Of a stretch of DNA of 6,673 nt, positions 1-6,673 are shown piece after piece; position 1 is the stretch's first letter, and each line of letters begins with the position of its first letter. The position numbers and the translations under genes are program-made. The stretch covers positions 1 to 6,673 of the forward strand of contig JABIME010000010.1 of NCBI GenBank assembly GCA_018654125.1, given 5' to 3'. The notes under the pieces are model-generated. The model saw only the letters and a program-made list of their open reading frames with translations, did not search any database and was not told the origin of the DNA. Origin of the DNA: Candidatus Cloacimonadota bacterium. GTDB lineage: Bacteria; Cloacimonadota; Cloacimonadia; Cloacimonadales; TCS61.

Positions 1-779
1 AAGAGAGTGTTGTTGGTGGTGAAAAGTTTCATGGACAGATCAAAGTTACCGATATTGTAAAAGGTTTCAAGCGACAGAAGTGGCATACAAATGAGATCTT
101 AGGATATGGAGATCTTGACCTTCCTCCACAGGAAACAATAACTTATGGTTACTGGTTCACAATTTCTGAAGAGATTATTGCTAAATTAACTGAGAAAAAA
201 TTATGGAATAATGCAAAAAATGATTATGGATCAGATTGGAAAAGTATTACAGAAAAGGTTCGTAAACGGGATGAATATGAATGCCAGCATTGTGGTGCAA
301 ATGAGCAAGACAAATCATTTGATGTACATCATAAAGTTCCATTCAAACAATTTGCTAATGCCAAGCAGGCAAATCAGTTGAATAACCTTATAACACTTTG
401 TCCATCATGTCATCGTAAGGCAGAGCGTATGTTCTATGTTCAAAGTGGCTTAGCTGGACTTGCAAATCTATTTAGGAGTATTGCGCCCTTCTTTATAATG
501 TGTGATGGCAAAGATATTAGGGTTCATTCTTCACAGCGTATTGGTTTGGGAACAGATGGTCCGGGACTGGTTATTCACGATTCAATGCCCGGAGGAATTG
601 GCTTGAGCGAAAAATTATATAGTATGCATTATAAATTATTGTGGGAAGCTTATACAATTGTAAGCGGATGCGAATGCAAAAGCGGATGTCCAGCTTGTGT
701 AGGACCAGTTGCAGAAAACGGAACAGGAGCCAAAAAACAAGTGATAGAAATTATTAAGCATCTTTTAAAGAAAAAATAA
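1..779 (+). CDS. mrfA: MrfA/YprA-type DEAD/DEAH-box helicase with an HNH nuclease insertion (C-terminal part, 5' truncated)
   Basis: The frame is open from the window edge (first full codon at 3), giving 258 residues; the ATPase motor lies outside. Numbering from that codon, residues 145-235 resemble the DUF1998/MrfA C-terminal region: a GLAGLANL helix, MCDGKDIRV, HDSMPGGIGL, then a zinc motif C223-x-C225-x3-C229-x2-C232 (GCECKSGCPACVGP). Residues about 76-141 are an HNH endonuclease domain: zinc pairs C94-x2-C97 and C133-x2-C136, DVHH (H109/H110), N128 and CPSCH (H137). In B. subtilis, MrfA is a 3'-5' helicase that works with MrfB in UvrABC-independent repair of mitomycin adducts. I recall no HNH domain in that protein, so nicking by this one is inferred. 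The exonuclease gene starts directly after the stop, which strongly supports the Mrf assignment. A TTG at 378 falls inside the HNH domain and is not a real start. An unrelated DUF1998 helicase, for example a defence type, is less likely given the partner. Confidence 0.88.
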   Translation, partial: ESVVGGEKFHGQIKVTDIVKGFKRQKWHTNEILGYGDLDLPPQETITYGYWFTISEEIIAKLTEKKLWNNAKNDYGSDWKSITEKVRKRDEYECQHCGANEQDKSFDVHHKVPFKQFANAKQANQLNNLITLCPSCHRKAERMFYVQSGLAGLANLFRSIAPFFIMCDGKDIRVHSSQRIGLGTDGPGLVIHDSMPGGIGLSEKLYSMHYKLLWEAYTIVSGCECKSGCPACVGPVAENGTGAKKQVIEIIKHLLKKK

Positions 780-1949
780 ATGAATGATATTGAAGCTTTA
801 TTAAAAGGCGTTCTGCCTGAGAAAAAGAAGAAAACCAGAGTTTCCAAAAAGAGGGAAATTCATGATCTTATTGAAGGTAAATATGTTGCTGAGAATGTGT
901 TTCTAGTTGAGAATAAATTTAAGATTAATAATGAACATAATGAAAATAAATTAGTGAAGTATCAGGTGCATCCACTCATATTGAAATATTCCGGATTAGA
1001 TGAAGCGAATATTGAGAACCTACTTTTCATTGATACAGAAACTACAGGTTTAGCTGGTGGAACTGGTACTTATGTATTCCAGATCGGAATTGGATTTTTT
1101 AAGGAAGATGAATTTGTTTTAATGCAATATTTCCTAACAGATATCGCAAATGAAAAAGAGCTGATCGATCAATTATTAAATGAAATAAATAAAGAAACGA
1201 TCTATGTGAGTTTTAATGGTAAAAGTTATGACATACCACTGCTTAATTCAAGATCGATCTTCAATAGATGTGATGGAAAATTAAATAAGTTCAACAATAT
1301 AGATCTTCTACATATTTCCCGTAGATTTTGGAGAGAAATGTTAGAAAATTATTCACTTCAAAATATTGAGCGGAATATATTGAAATCTAATAGAGAAGGT
1401 GAACTGGATATTCCTGGAAGTGAAATACCGGCTGCATATTTTAGCTATTTAGATTCAAGAGATGCTACAATTATGAAGAATGTAATCTATCATAATAAGC
1501 TTGATATTCTAAGTTTAACTATCCTGTTAGAAAAGATTAATAAAGTTCTTCTCTCTAAGAATTATAAAAATGTTAATAAGTTTGAAATTGGTAGATTATA
1601 TCTGCAGAATGAATACCTTGAGCAGGCAATTTCTATATTCAAGAGCATTTTAGAAATTGATCCCAACCATCTTTCTGCAACTAAAGAACTTTCCTTTATT
1701 TATAAACGTAACGAAGATCTAAGCCAAGCATGTAATTTATGGTTAAAAGCTATAGAACATGATGAATATTATGCTTACGTTGAATTAGCAAAATGGGAAG
1801 AGCACAAAAATAAGGACTATGAAAAAGCTCTTAAATATACAGAAAAAGCTTTAAATTCCAAGTTTGATGATTACATTTATGAAGGTGAAGAAATAAAAAA
1901 AATAAAGCACAGGAAAAGAAGACTAGAAACTTTATCAAAGAAAATATAA
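780..1949 (+). CDS. mrfB: MrfB/YprB-type DEDD 3'-5' exonuclease with C-terminal TPR repeats
   Basis: This 389-residue protein is a predicted cytosolic DNA exonuclease acting with the MrfA helicase in excision of bulky adducts. Its first ~60 residues are lysine-rich and poorly conserved in appearance. The RNase H-fold exonuclease core spans about 80-255. ExoI is FIDTETTGLAGGTGT (D85, E87), ExoII is SFNGKSYDIPLL (D151), and ExoIII is YHNKLDILSL (H238, D242), so the four metal-binding acids and the histidine are all present. The GG-GT extension after DTETTGL is typical of YprB rather than DnaQ. Residues about 264-362 look like three TPR units (for example EQAISIFKSILEIDP and YEKALKYTEKALNS), probably for protein contacts. 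The ATG at 780 follows the helicase stop codon with no gap (TAAATG), and the preceding A-rich stretch has only a weak purine run as a ribosome site, so translational coupling is likely. In B. subtilis this activity is metal dependent and degrades DNA; that is carried over by homology. Confidence 0.88.
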   Translation: MNDIEALLKGVLPEKKKKTRVSKKREIHDLIEGKYVAENVFLVENKFKINNEHNENKLVKYQVHPLILKYSGLDEANIENLLFIDTETTGLAGGTGTYVFQIGIGFFKEDEFVLMQYFLTDIANEKELIDQLLNEINKETIYVSFNGKSYDIPLLNSRSIFNRCDGKLNKFNNIDLLHISRRFWREMLENYSLQNIERNILKSNREGELDIPGSEIPAAYFSYLDSRDATIMKNVIYHNKLDILSLTILLEKINKVLLSKNYKNVNKFEIGRLYLQNEYLEQAISIFKSILEIDPNHLSATKELSFIYKRNEDLSQACNLWLKAIEHDEYYAYVELAKWEEHKNKDYEKALKYTEKALNSKFDDYIYEGEEIKKIKHRKRRLETLSKKI

Positions 1950-2024
1950 GATCTCTAAACGTAACCACTAATTTAATTTGACTTAATTATTCATTTAAAT
2001 TCCTTGAACAAATCTTAAAAATAT

Positions 2025-2043
2025 AAGTTGGTAAAACCAACTT
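2025..2043 (+). promoter_or_regulatory. Perfect 7-bp hairpin just upstream of the fluoride channel gene
   Basis: AAGTTGG (2025-2031) pairs exactly with CCAACTT (2037-2043) across the loop TAAAA. The stem ends 4 bases before the Shine-Dalgarno AGGGG at 2048-2052, so in mRNA it would lie directly against the ribosome site. There is no U-run after it on the + strand, so it does not look like a standard intrinsic terminator for the upstream genes. A role in mRNA stability or in tuning initiation is possible but only inferred; the pairing itself is directly visible. The spacer (1950-2056) shows no clear fluoride riboswitch and no convincing -35/-10 pair. A TTGACT at 1978-1983 lacks a good -10 at normal spacing. 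Confidence 0.4.
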
Positions 2044-2047
2044 TATG

Positions 2048-2052
2048 AGGGG
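2048..2052 (+). promoter_or_regulatory. Shine-Dalgarno site that sets the fluoride channel start
   Basis: AGGGG lies 4 bases before the ATG at 2057. An in-frame ATG at 2045 directly touches this site and has no ribosome site of its own, so 2057 is the better start. Confidence 0.7.
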
Positions 2053-2056
2053 AATA

Positions 2057-2431
2057 ATGGAATATCTTTTTGTTGGAATTGGTGGCTTTCTAGGTGCTAT
2101 CTCGCGTTATGGATTATCCCAAGTTGTTCATGCAAATTTTTCTAGTAGTCATGTTCCACTCGGTACAATCACAGTAAATGTATTAGGTGCATTTCTGCTC
2201 TCATTTTTGTTAACTGCAAATTATTATAAATTTAATCTTCCAACACACACCATATTACTTTTGGGAACTGGTTTTTTGGGAGCTTTTACAACTTTTTCTA
2301 CCTTCACACACGAAACCCTTACCGTTTTCGAGCAATCCATTCTCAAAGGATTTCTTTATGTTCTCATCATGTTGATTGCTGGTTATGGAAGTGCCATCGC
2401 AGGTTATTTAATAGGAATAGCTACAGGATAA
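2057..2431 (+). CDS. crcB: FluC/CrcB fluoride ion channel
   Basis: This 124-residue inner-membrane protein exports toxic fluoride passively; family members form dual-topology homodimers or heterodimers. Family signatures are all visible: GGFLGAISRY (9-18) in helix 1, GTITVNVLGAF (36-46) with the pore asparagine N41, and GFLGAFTTFSTFTHET (72-87), which contains the phenylalanine box (F80, F83) and the central sodium-site turn of helix 3. Four hydrophobic segments fall at about 2-22, 34-55, 64-84 and 96-120. I chose the ATG at 2057 over 2045 because AGGGG is correctly spaced from it and the protein then begins MEYLFVG, as is usual for the family. Only one copy is present here, so a homodimer is likely. 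It is separated from the repair genes by 107 bp and from the next gene by 38 bp. Function is secure by family; control by fluoride is not shown by the sequence. Confidence 0.95.
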   Translation: MEYLFVGIGGFLGAISRYGLSQVVHANFSSSHVPLGTITVNVLGAFLLSFLLTANYYKFNLPTHTILLLGTGFLGAFTTFSTFTHETLTVFEQSILKGFLYVLIMLIAGYGSAIAGYLIGIATG

Positions 2432-2469
2432 ATTTGACACTAAATGTTTCTTTGCTTTTTTAACAGAGT

Positions 2470-3402
2470 ATGGAAGAAAGGCTTGAATACAGAATATTCA
2501 CATATTCTGCGTATCTATTAAATAAATTTGGGGAAAAAGTTTTCCGTGTGGGATTGAGCACAGGTAAAATCTGTCCTCATCGTGCATATAATGGGGGATG
2601 TGTTTTTTGTAATCCACACACTTTTACTGGTGAATATCAATCAAAAGATCTTTCTATTGAAGAACAATTAAAGGATGCAATTCCCAGAATTAAAAAAGCT
2701 TGTGGAGATGTACAATTACTTGCCTATTTTCAAGATGAAACCTCAACTTATGGAGATATAAATTTCCTAAAACAAAAATATGAAGAAGCGCTTTCTCATC
2801 CACAAGTTATCGGTTTGGTTGTTTCTACTCGACCAGATTATATAACTGATGAAGTTGTCGAATTGTTAGCATCTTTTAAAGTTCCAGTTACCATAGAAAT
2901 TGGTTTACAATCGATACACAATAAAAGTTTGGAATTTCTAAACCGTGGACATACATTTGAGCAGGTTGTAAAAGCAATAAATCTGTGTGGCGAAGCAAGA
3001 TTAACTGTTGGGATCCATTTGATTCTTGGAATTCCAAATGAAACATTTAATGATATGTTGCAAACTATAAAATGGGTATCGTATAATAAATATATTAAGC
3101 AAGTTAAATTCCATAATCTGGTTGTATATAAAAATACAAAATTAGCTAAAATAGAAGATATATCTTGTTATTCTATAGAAGATCATATAATAAATTTAGG
3201 GAAGTTGATTCCCTATTTACGTGGAGATATTACTGTTTCGCGTTTGTTTACATCTAATATTAGAAGAACTCAAATTGCAGTTGATGAATATAAAGGAAAC
3301 AAAACTCAGTGGATGAATTCCCTGCGAAAATATTTATATAAGAATAAATTGAATCAAGGTGATAAAACTGATGTGAAATATAATTATAGAGAATATTATT
3401 AA
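2470..3402 (+). CDS. TIGR01212-type radical SAM protein (YhcC/YtqA-like)
   Basis: This 310-residue cytosolic iron-sulfur enzyme would cleave S-adenosylmethionine to start radical chemistry. The cluster motif is C35-x8-C44-x2-C47 (CPHRAYNGGCVFC). Further family-like blocks are AYFQDETSTY (85-94), STRPD (119-123), IEIGLQS (142-148), LNRGHT (157-162), GIHLILGIPNE (181-191) and KFHNLVVYKNTKL (213-225). The length matches E. coli YhcC, about 309 residues. The B. subtilis relative YtqA has been reported as MnmL, which processes cmnm5 wobble uridine in tRNA. That role here is only possible: the MnmM methyltransferase partner is not in this window, and other members remain uncharacterised. An in-frame TAA at 2461 lies just upstream, so 2470 is the first usable ATG; its ribosome site (ACAGAG) is weak. 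The C-terminal ~25 residues are charged and rich in lysine, asparagine and tyrosine. The peptidase gene follows after 15 bp, suggesting one transcript. Confidence 0.88.
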   Translation: MEERLEYRIFTYSAYLLNKFGEKVFRVGLSTGKICPHRAYNGGCVFCNPHTFTGEYQSKDLSIEEQLKDAIPRIKKACGDVQLLAYFQDETSTYGDINFLKQKYEEALSHPQVIGLVVSTRPDYITDEVVELLASFKVPVTIEIGLQSIHNKSLEFLNRGHTFEQVVKAINLCGEARLTVGIHLILGIPNETFNDMLQTIKWVSYNKYIKQVKFHNLVVYKNTKLAKIEDISCYSIEDHIINLGKLIPYLRGDITVSRLFTSNIRRTQIAVDEYKGNKTQWMNSLRKYLYKNKLNQGDKTDVKYNYREYY

Positions 3403-3407
3403 TAATT

Positions 3408-3413
3408 GGAGGA
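3408..3413 (+). promoter_or_regulatory. Strong Shine-Dalgarno site that sets the M28 peptidase start
   Basis: GGAGGA (GGAGG plus 5 bases to the ATG at 3418) is a near-perfect ribosome site. A TTG at 3406 could extend the frame by four codons, but it overlaps this site and has none of its own, so 3418 is the start. Confidence 0.85.
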
Positions 3414-3417
3414 GAAA

Positions 3418-4671
3418 ATGATAAATCCATATAAAGTGGTAAAAGAGATCGGATTTGAAAGACTTGCAGGAAGTGAAGGAGAGAAGAAAGCAATTAAGAT
3501 ATTAAGTGACTACATCAAAGATTTAGGTTTAAAACCAAAATTAGAGTCATTTGATCTCACTTCTTTTGATGCTGGTTCAGCAATTATCAAAGTAGAAGGT
3601 AAAGAAATCAAAGGGTTACCTTACGGGCTTAATGAAAACGCAAAGATAACTGGTGAACTTGCTGTACTTGAAAACATGGATATTATAGATTATAATAAAG
3701 GTGCTTATGAAGGCAAGGTCGTGATGTGTTATGGCTTTAGTAGAGGTATGGCTCCAAAACTTAAAGCTGCAGGAGTTGCTGGATATATTGGAATTGGCTC
3801 ACCACATCGGCAAGCCACAAGTCTTTCTCATCGGCAAAGATCACATAAAGATGGATATGTACATTCAATTACAATAACGCATGACGATGCTATAAAATTA
3901 AGAAAATTTGATGGGAAAATGCTCACAATTAACATCGAACAAAAAGTAGAAAAACGAAAAGCACAAAATATTGTTGTAGATATTCTTGGAAAAGGTCTTG
4001 ATAAGAATCTAACATTAGCAGTTGGACACTATGATACAGTAGCTCACAGCGTTGGTGCATCCGATAACAGCGGGGGAACGGTTACACTTTTAAAAGTAGC
4101 AGAATTTTTTGCCAAAAATCAACCTCAGCGTGATTTGAGGATTGTATTTTTCAGTGGTGAAGAATTAGGACTTCTAGGAAGCCTAGCTTATGTTAAGAAA
4201 CATGTTGAAGAGATCAAGGATAGACTTAAACTTGTAGTGAATATAGATGTAACTGGTGATGCAATCGGACATGATCATTTTAATGTGATTGGAAGCAAAG
4301 AATTATTGGGTTATACAGATGGGATCACAAAAGAAGTTGGCATGGTTTTTAAATCTAATATTGAAATATTCAGTAGTGACGGAATGCCTTTTACACCTTA
4401 TGAGATTCCTTCAGTAAATGTGTTTCGAGCAGGTGGAAAAGCTACAAGCAGAATACATACACCCGATGACAGTGTTAAAAATGTTAGCCCAAAAGGTTAT
4501 GACACAACCATTAAAGCATCTATAAATTTACTTGATCGTATATTAAGTGCTAAAGTGTATCCTGTAAAAAAAGAGATAGATAAAAGTTTAAAAGAGAAAA
4601 TTGAGAAATACCTTTGGAATTTAAATTATGAAAAGCCAGAACTTGAGTGGGAACCAAAGTACAAAAAATAA
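3418..4671 (+). CDS. M28-family zinc aminopeptidase with a PA-like insert
   Basis: This 417-residue protein is a predicted dizinc aminopeptidase. All the family's metal ligands are visible: H204 and D206 region in GHYDT, D216 in ASDNSGGT, E248-E249 in SGEELGLLGS (E248 the general base, E249 the ligand), D277 in NIDVTGD, and H347 in SRIHTPDDS. Residues about 1-40 form the usual N-terminal helix region (RLAGSEGEKKAIKIL). Residues about 70-175 resemble a protease-associated (PA) domain inserted before the catalytic half, including YEGKVVMCYG and KAAGVAGYIGI. There is no signal peptide or membrane helix, so it is probably cytosolic, unlike many secreted M28 enzymes; peptide recycling is a reasonable guess. 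The ~40 C-terminal residues are charged and end in a WEPKYKK tail. It lies 15 bp after the radical SAM gene and 32 bp before the DUF4175 gene. Substrate specificity cannot be read from the sequence. Confidence 0.92.
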   Translation: MINPYKVVKEIGFERLAGSEGEKKAIKILSDYIKDLGLKPKLESFDLTSFDAGSAIIKVEGKEIKGLPYGLNENAKITGELAVLENMDIIDYNKGAYEGKVVMCYGFSRGMAPKLKAAGVAGYIGIGSPHRQATSLSHRQRSHKDGYVHSITITHDDAIKLRKFDGKMLTINIEQKVEKRKAQNIVVDILGKGLDKNLTLAVGHYDTVAHSVGASDNSGGTVTLLKVAEFFAKNQPQRDLRIVFFSGEELGLLGSLAYVKKHVEEIKDRLKLVVNIDVTGDAIGHDHFNVIGSKELLGYTDGITKEVGMVFKSNIEIFSSDGMPFTPYEIPSVNVFRAGGKATSRIHTPDDSVKNVSPKGYDTTIKASINLLDRILSAKVYPVKKEIDKSLKEKIEKYLWNLNYEKPELEWEPKYKK

Positions 4672-4703
4672 AGAGTAGGATTGAAAAAAAATCAGGGAGA
4701 TAA

Positions 4704-6673
4704 ATGCAGTTATTTGAGAAAAAGATAAGGGAAATTCAAGTTAAACAGAATGTGGTTATTGCGTTTAGATTTCTGCTTCTGGCACTACTGCTCGTGTTAC
4801 TTACTTTTAATGTATTTTTTGCAGTGTATTCACCATCTGTTAATACACAAAGTAGCTTATTTCTTTTTGCTATAAGTCTGAAGATATTTACTGCACTTAT
4901 ATTTATCTATCTTGTTTTACAAGCCAATAGGGCATTGTTATCTATGTATAAAGCTGCTAAATTCTTAGATGAATTTAATAAAGACAAAGCTGATACTTAC
5001 CAAAATGCTTTTGAATTAAAAATGGAACTTAATAAAAGTGAAATATTAGAGAGAATTCTTACCAAAGCAGATAATAAAGCAAAAGATCAGATAATTAAAC
5101 TAAATGTAGATAAGTTAATTCCAATACTCATTATTACAATAGTTGTGATCTTTTTCTCGGGCATTTTATTCATGTTTAATTCAGAACATTTTTCTCAGAC
5201 ATATAACTTTTTCAAGTTGCAAGAACTGCCTCAAACTCAGCACAAAAAAATTGTAGAAATTTTACCTGGAGATTTTTCCCTTACAAGAAATTCCAAACTG
5301 GAAATACAAGTTATTGATCCGGAACCTGAAATTGAGCACAAACTGTTTTATAAGATCGATAAAAAGTGGCGTGAAGAGAAGTTGCTAAATCATAATAAGA
5401 TCTTTAATAATTTAGATTTTTCATTTTCGTATTTCATTAAAACGCCTTATGCTGTTTCAGATACTTTTAATATAACTGTTTATGAACTTCCAATAATTGA
5501 GAATCTTCAAATTCGTTATAAATATCCTGCTTATACCGGATTGAAAACTGAGACAAAAAAAAATGCAGGTGGGAACATCAAGGCAATAATTGGAACAGAA
5601 GTGATTATGAACATAACTGCAAATAATCCGATTGAGCAAGCAGAGATATTCCTCTCAAATGGTGATTATAAAGAGATGAAACGGTTGGGCAGGTCATCAT
5701 TTAGTTGTAACCTTACAATTTCAGAAAATAGAACTTACTATTTTAAATTAGAAGATATTCAAGGAAATAGATCTCGAAAAATTACTAGAAACATAACAGC
5801 AATAATTGATAGAAAACCTGAGATAAAAATAATATCACCTGGAAGAGATACACTTCTCACACAAAACATGCTACTTCCACTTTCAATTTTTGCAACCGAT
5901 GATTATGGTCTGCAGGAAATGAAATTGCATTACTTCATAAATCATGATGATGAAACTATTGTACCCATTTTGAATACGATAAGTTCCAATACAATTACGC
6001 ATGAATTTATTTTTGACTTGAATAAAAGCATTATGATACCGGGTGATAAGGTGACCTATTGGGTAGAGATTTCTGATAACTATTCGCAAAAGCAAACGTC
6101 AATTTCACAAAAATATACAGCAAGATTCCCATCAATTGAAGAAATTTATAAAGAGATCGAGGAGAAGGAAAAGGAGAAATCTAAAATTCTGGAGAATACA
6201 TTAAAAAAATCTGAAGAGCTACAGAAAGAGTTTGAAGAAAAGCGTCGTGAGTTAATGAAAAAGGATGAGATCAGCTGGGAAGATAAAAAGGAAATTGAGA
6301 AATTGTTGAATAAACAAGGTAACTTGAACGAAGATGTAGAAAAAGTTGCAGAAGACTTTAATGAGCTGATGAAAAAGTTTGAGAACAACAATGCACTATC
6401 ACCAGAGACTATAGAAAAAATGAGAAAAATTCAGGAGTTGATGGAAGAAATATCTAATGAAGATCTACAAGATGTGTTAGAAAAAATGCAGGATAAGTTA
6501 GATAATATTGATCCTGAAGATTTAAAGAAAGCTATGAAAGATTTTAAGTTCTCAATGGAAGATTTCTCGGAAAAATTAGAGCAAACTCTTAAATTGCTAG
6601 AAGATATTAAAAAAGAACAATCAATAGAAAAAGCTCTAGAAATTGCTGAAGAAATGGAAGAGATGCAAGATGA
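4704..6673 (+). CDS. DUF4175-type membrane protein with Ig-like region and long coiled coil (3' truncated)
   Basis: The frame starts at ATG 4704, 3 bases after the ribosome site AGGGAGA (4694-4700), and stays open for 656 codons to the window edge. Hydrophobic helices fall at about 17-41, 52-72 and 138-158, with a charged amphipathic stretch (84-135) between the second and third, an arrangement typical of this family. A beta-rich region follows (about 180-475). It carries the YPAYTGL motif (274-280) and ATDDYGL (397-403), both characteristic of DUF4175 proteins, and resembles tandem Ig-like domains, probably periplasmic. From about 477 to the edge the protein is almost all charged helix and predicted coiled coil, rich in glutamate and lysine. 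Full-length members are often around 1000 residues, so roughly a third is probably missing. Its function is unknown; a cell-envelope role is inferred from topology only. It probably shares a transcript with the peptidase gene 32 bp upstream. Confidence 0.82.
   Translation, partial: MQLFEKKIREIQVKQNVVIAFRFLLLALLLVLLTFNVFFAVYSPSVNTQSSLFLFAISLKIFTALIFIYLVLQANRALLSMYKAAKFLDEFNKDKADTYQNAFELKMELNKSEILERILTKADNKAKDQIIKLNVDKLIPILIITIVVIFFSGILFMFNSEHFSQTYNFFKLQELPQTQHKKIVEILPGDFSLTRNSKLEIQVIDPEPEIEHKLFYKIDKKWREEKLLNHNKIFNNLDFSFSYFIKTPYAVSDTFNITVYELPIIENLQIRYKYPAYTGLKTETKKNAGGNIKAIIGTEVIMNITANNPIEQAEIFLSNGDYKEMKRLGRSSFSCNLTISENRTYYFKLEDIQGNRSRKITRNITAIIDRKPEIKIISPGRDTLLTQNMLLPLSIFATDDYGLQEMKLHYFINHDDETIVPILNTISSNTITHEFIFDLNKSIMIPGDKVTYWVEISDNYSQKQTSISQKYTARFPSIEEIYKEIEEKEKEKSKILENTLKKSEELQKEFEEKRRELMKKDEISWEDKKEIEKLLNKQGNLNEDVEKVAEDFNELMKKFENNNALSPETIEKMRKIQELMEEISNEDLQDVLEKMQDKLDNIDPEDLKKAMKDFKFSMEDFSEKLEQTLKLLEDIKKEQSIEKALEIAEEMEEMQD

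Noticed and set aside
378..779. A separate 133-residue gene starting at TTG 378
   Set aside because: The frame is open continuously from the window edge, and 378 falls in the middle of the HNH motif (just before the N of HNH). It is only the tail of the helicase gene.
650..847. Short minus-strand open frame spanning the helicase/exonuclease junction
   Set aside because: It lies opposite two well-supported genes, is phenylalanine-rich from antisense lysine codons, and shows no recognisable family.
2025..2043. The hairpin before the fluoride channel as an intrinsic terminator
   Set aside because: On the + strand it is followed by TATGAGG rather than a T-run. On the minus strand a short T-rich stretch follows, but there is no minus-strand gene for it to end.
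2434..2464. Possible promoter: perfect -35 TTGACA at 2434-2439 before the radical SAM gene
   Set aside because: The only -10-like match (TTTAAC, 2459-2464) is weak, is spaced 19 bp away, and would start transcription at about the ATG itself.
3260..3493. Minus-strand open frame over the radical SAM/peptidase junction
   Set aside because: It overlaps two strong genes and a strong ribosome site, and has no recognisable motif.
5457..6391. Three minus-strand open frames (5457-5639, 5883-6095, 6146-6391)
   Set aside because: All lie inside the DUF4175-type coding frame; the last is serine/phenylalanine-rich, as expected opposite glutamate- and lysine-rich coiled coil.

Overview
The window holds six protein-coding genes, all on the + strand and closely packed. 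Both ends cut through genes: the first lacks its N-terminus and the last lacks its C-terminus. The DNA is AT-rich, with A/T-ending codons and lysine-, asparagine- and isoleucine-rich proteins. I see no rRNA, tRNA, CRISPR array, insertion sequence or phage gene, so this looks like ordinary chromosomal sequence. The DUF4175-type protein at the right end, in my recollection, occurs mainly in the Bacteroidota/FCB group and related uncultured phyla such as Cloacimonadota. A mesophilic, AT-rich FCB-type bacterium is therefore the best guess, but it is weak and rests on one family.

Region 1 (1-1949) is a DNA-repair gene pair. It begins with the C-terminal 258 residues of a MrfA/YprA-type DEAD/DEAH helicase (DUF1998 region ending in a four-cysteine zinc motif). 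An apparently intact HNH endonuclease domain sits inside this helicase. The next gene abuts it exactly (stop TAA, then ATG) and encodes a MrfB/YprB-type DEDD 3'-5' exonuclease with C-terminal TPR repeats. In Bacillus subtilis, MrfA and MrfB work together to remove mitomycin C-type DNA damage independently of UvrABC. The HNH insertion adds a possible incision activity and is the most interesting feature of the window.

Region 2 (1950-2431) is a 107-bp spacer with a perfect 7-bp hairpin, followed by a FluC/CrcB fluoride channel gene. I see no recognisable fluoride riboswitch in the spacer.

Region 3 (2470-4671) holds a TIGR01212-type radical SAM protein (YhcC/YtqA-like, possibly a tRNA wobble-uridine modification enzyme) and, 15 bp later, a cytosolic M28-family zinc aminopeptidase with all metal ligands present.

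Region 4 (4704 to the right edge) is the first 656 codons of a DUF4175-type membrane protein: three transmembrane helices, an Ig-like beta-rich region and a long charged coiled coil. It has no stop codon inside the window.

Short gaps and the shared strand suggest co-transcription of genes 1-2 and of genes 4-6, but the genes do not form one obvious pathway. Two starts are best moved downstream by their Shine-Dalgarno sites: the fluoride channel to 2057 and the peptidase to 3418.
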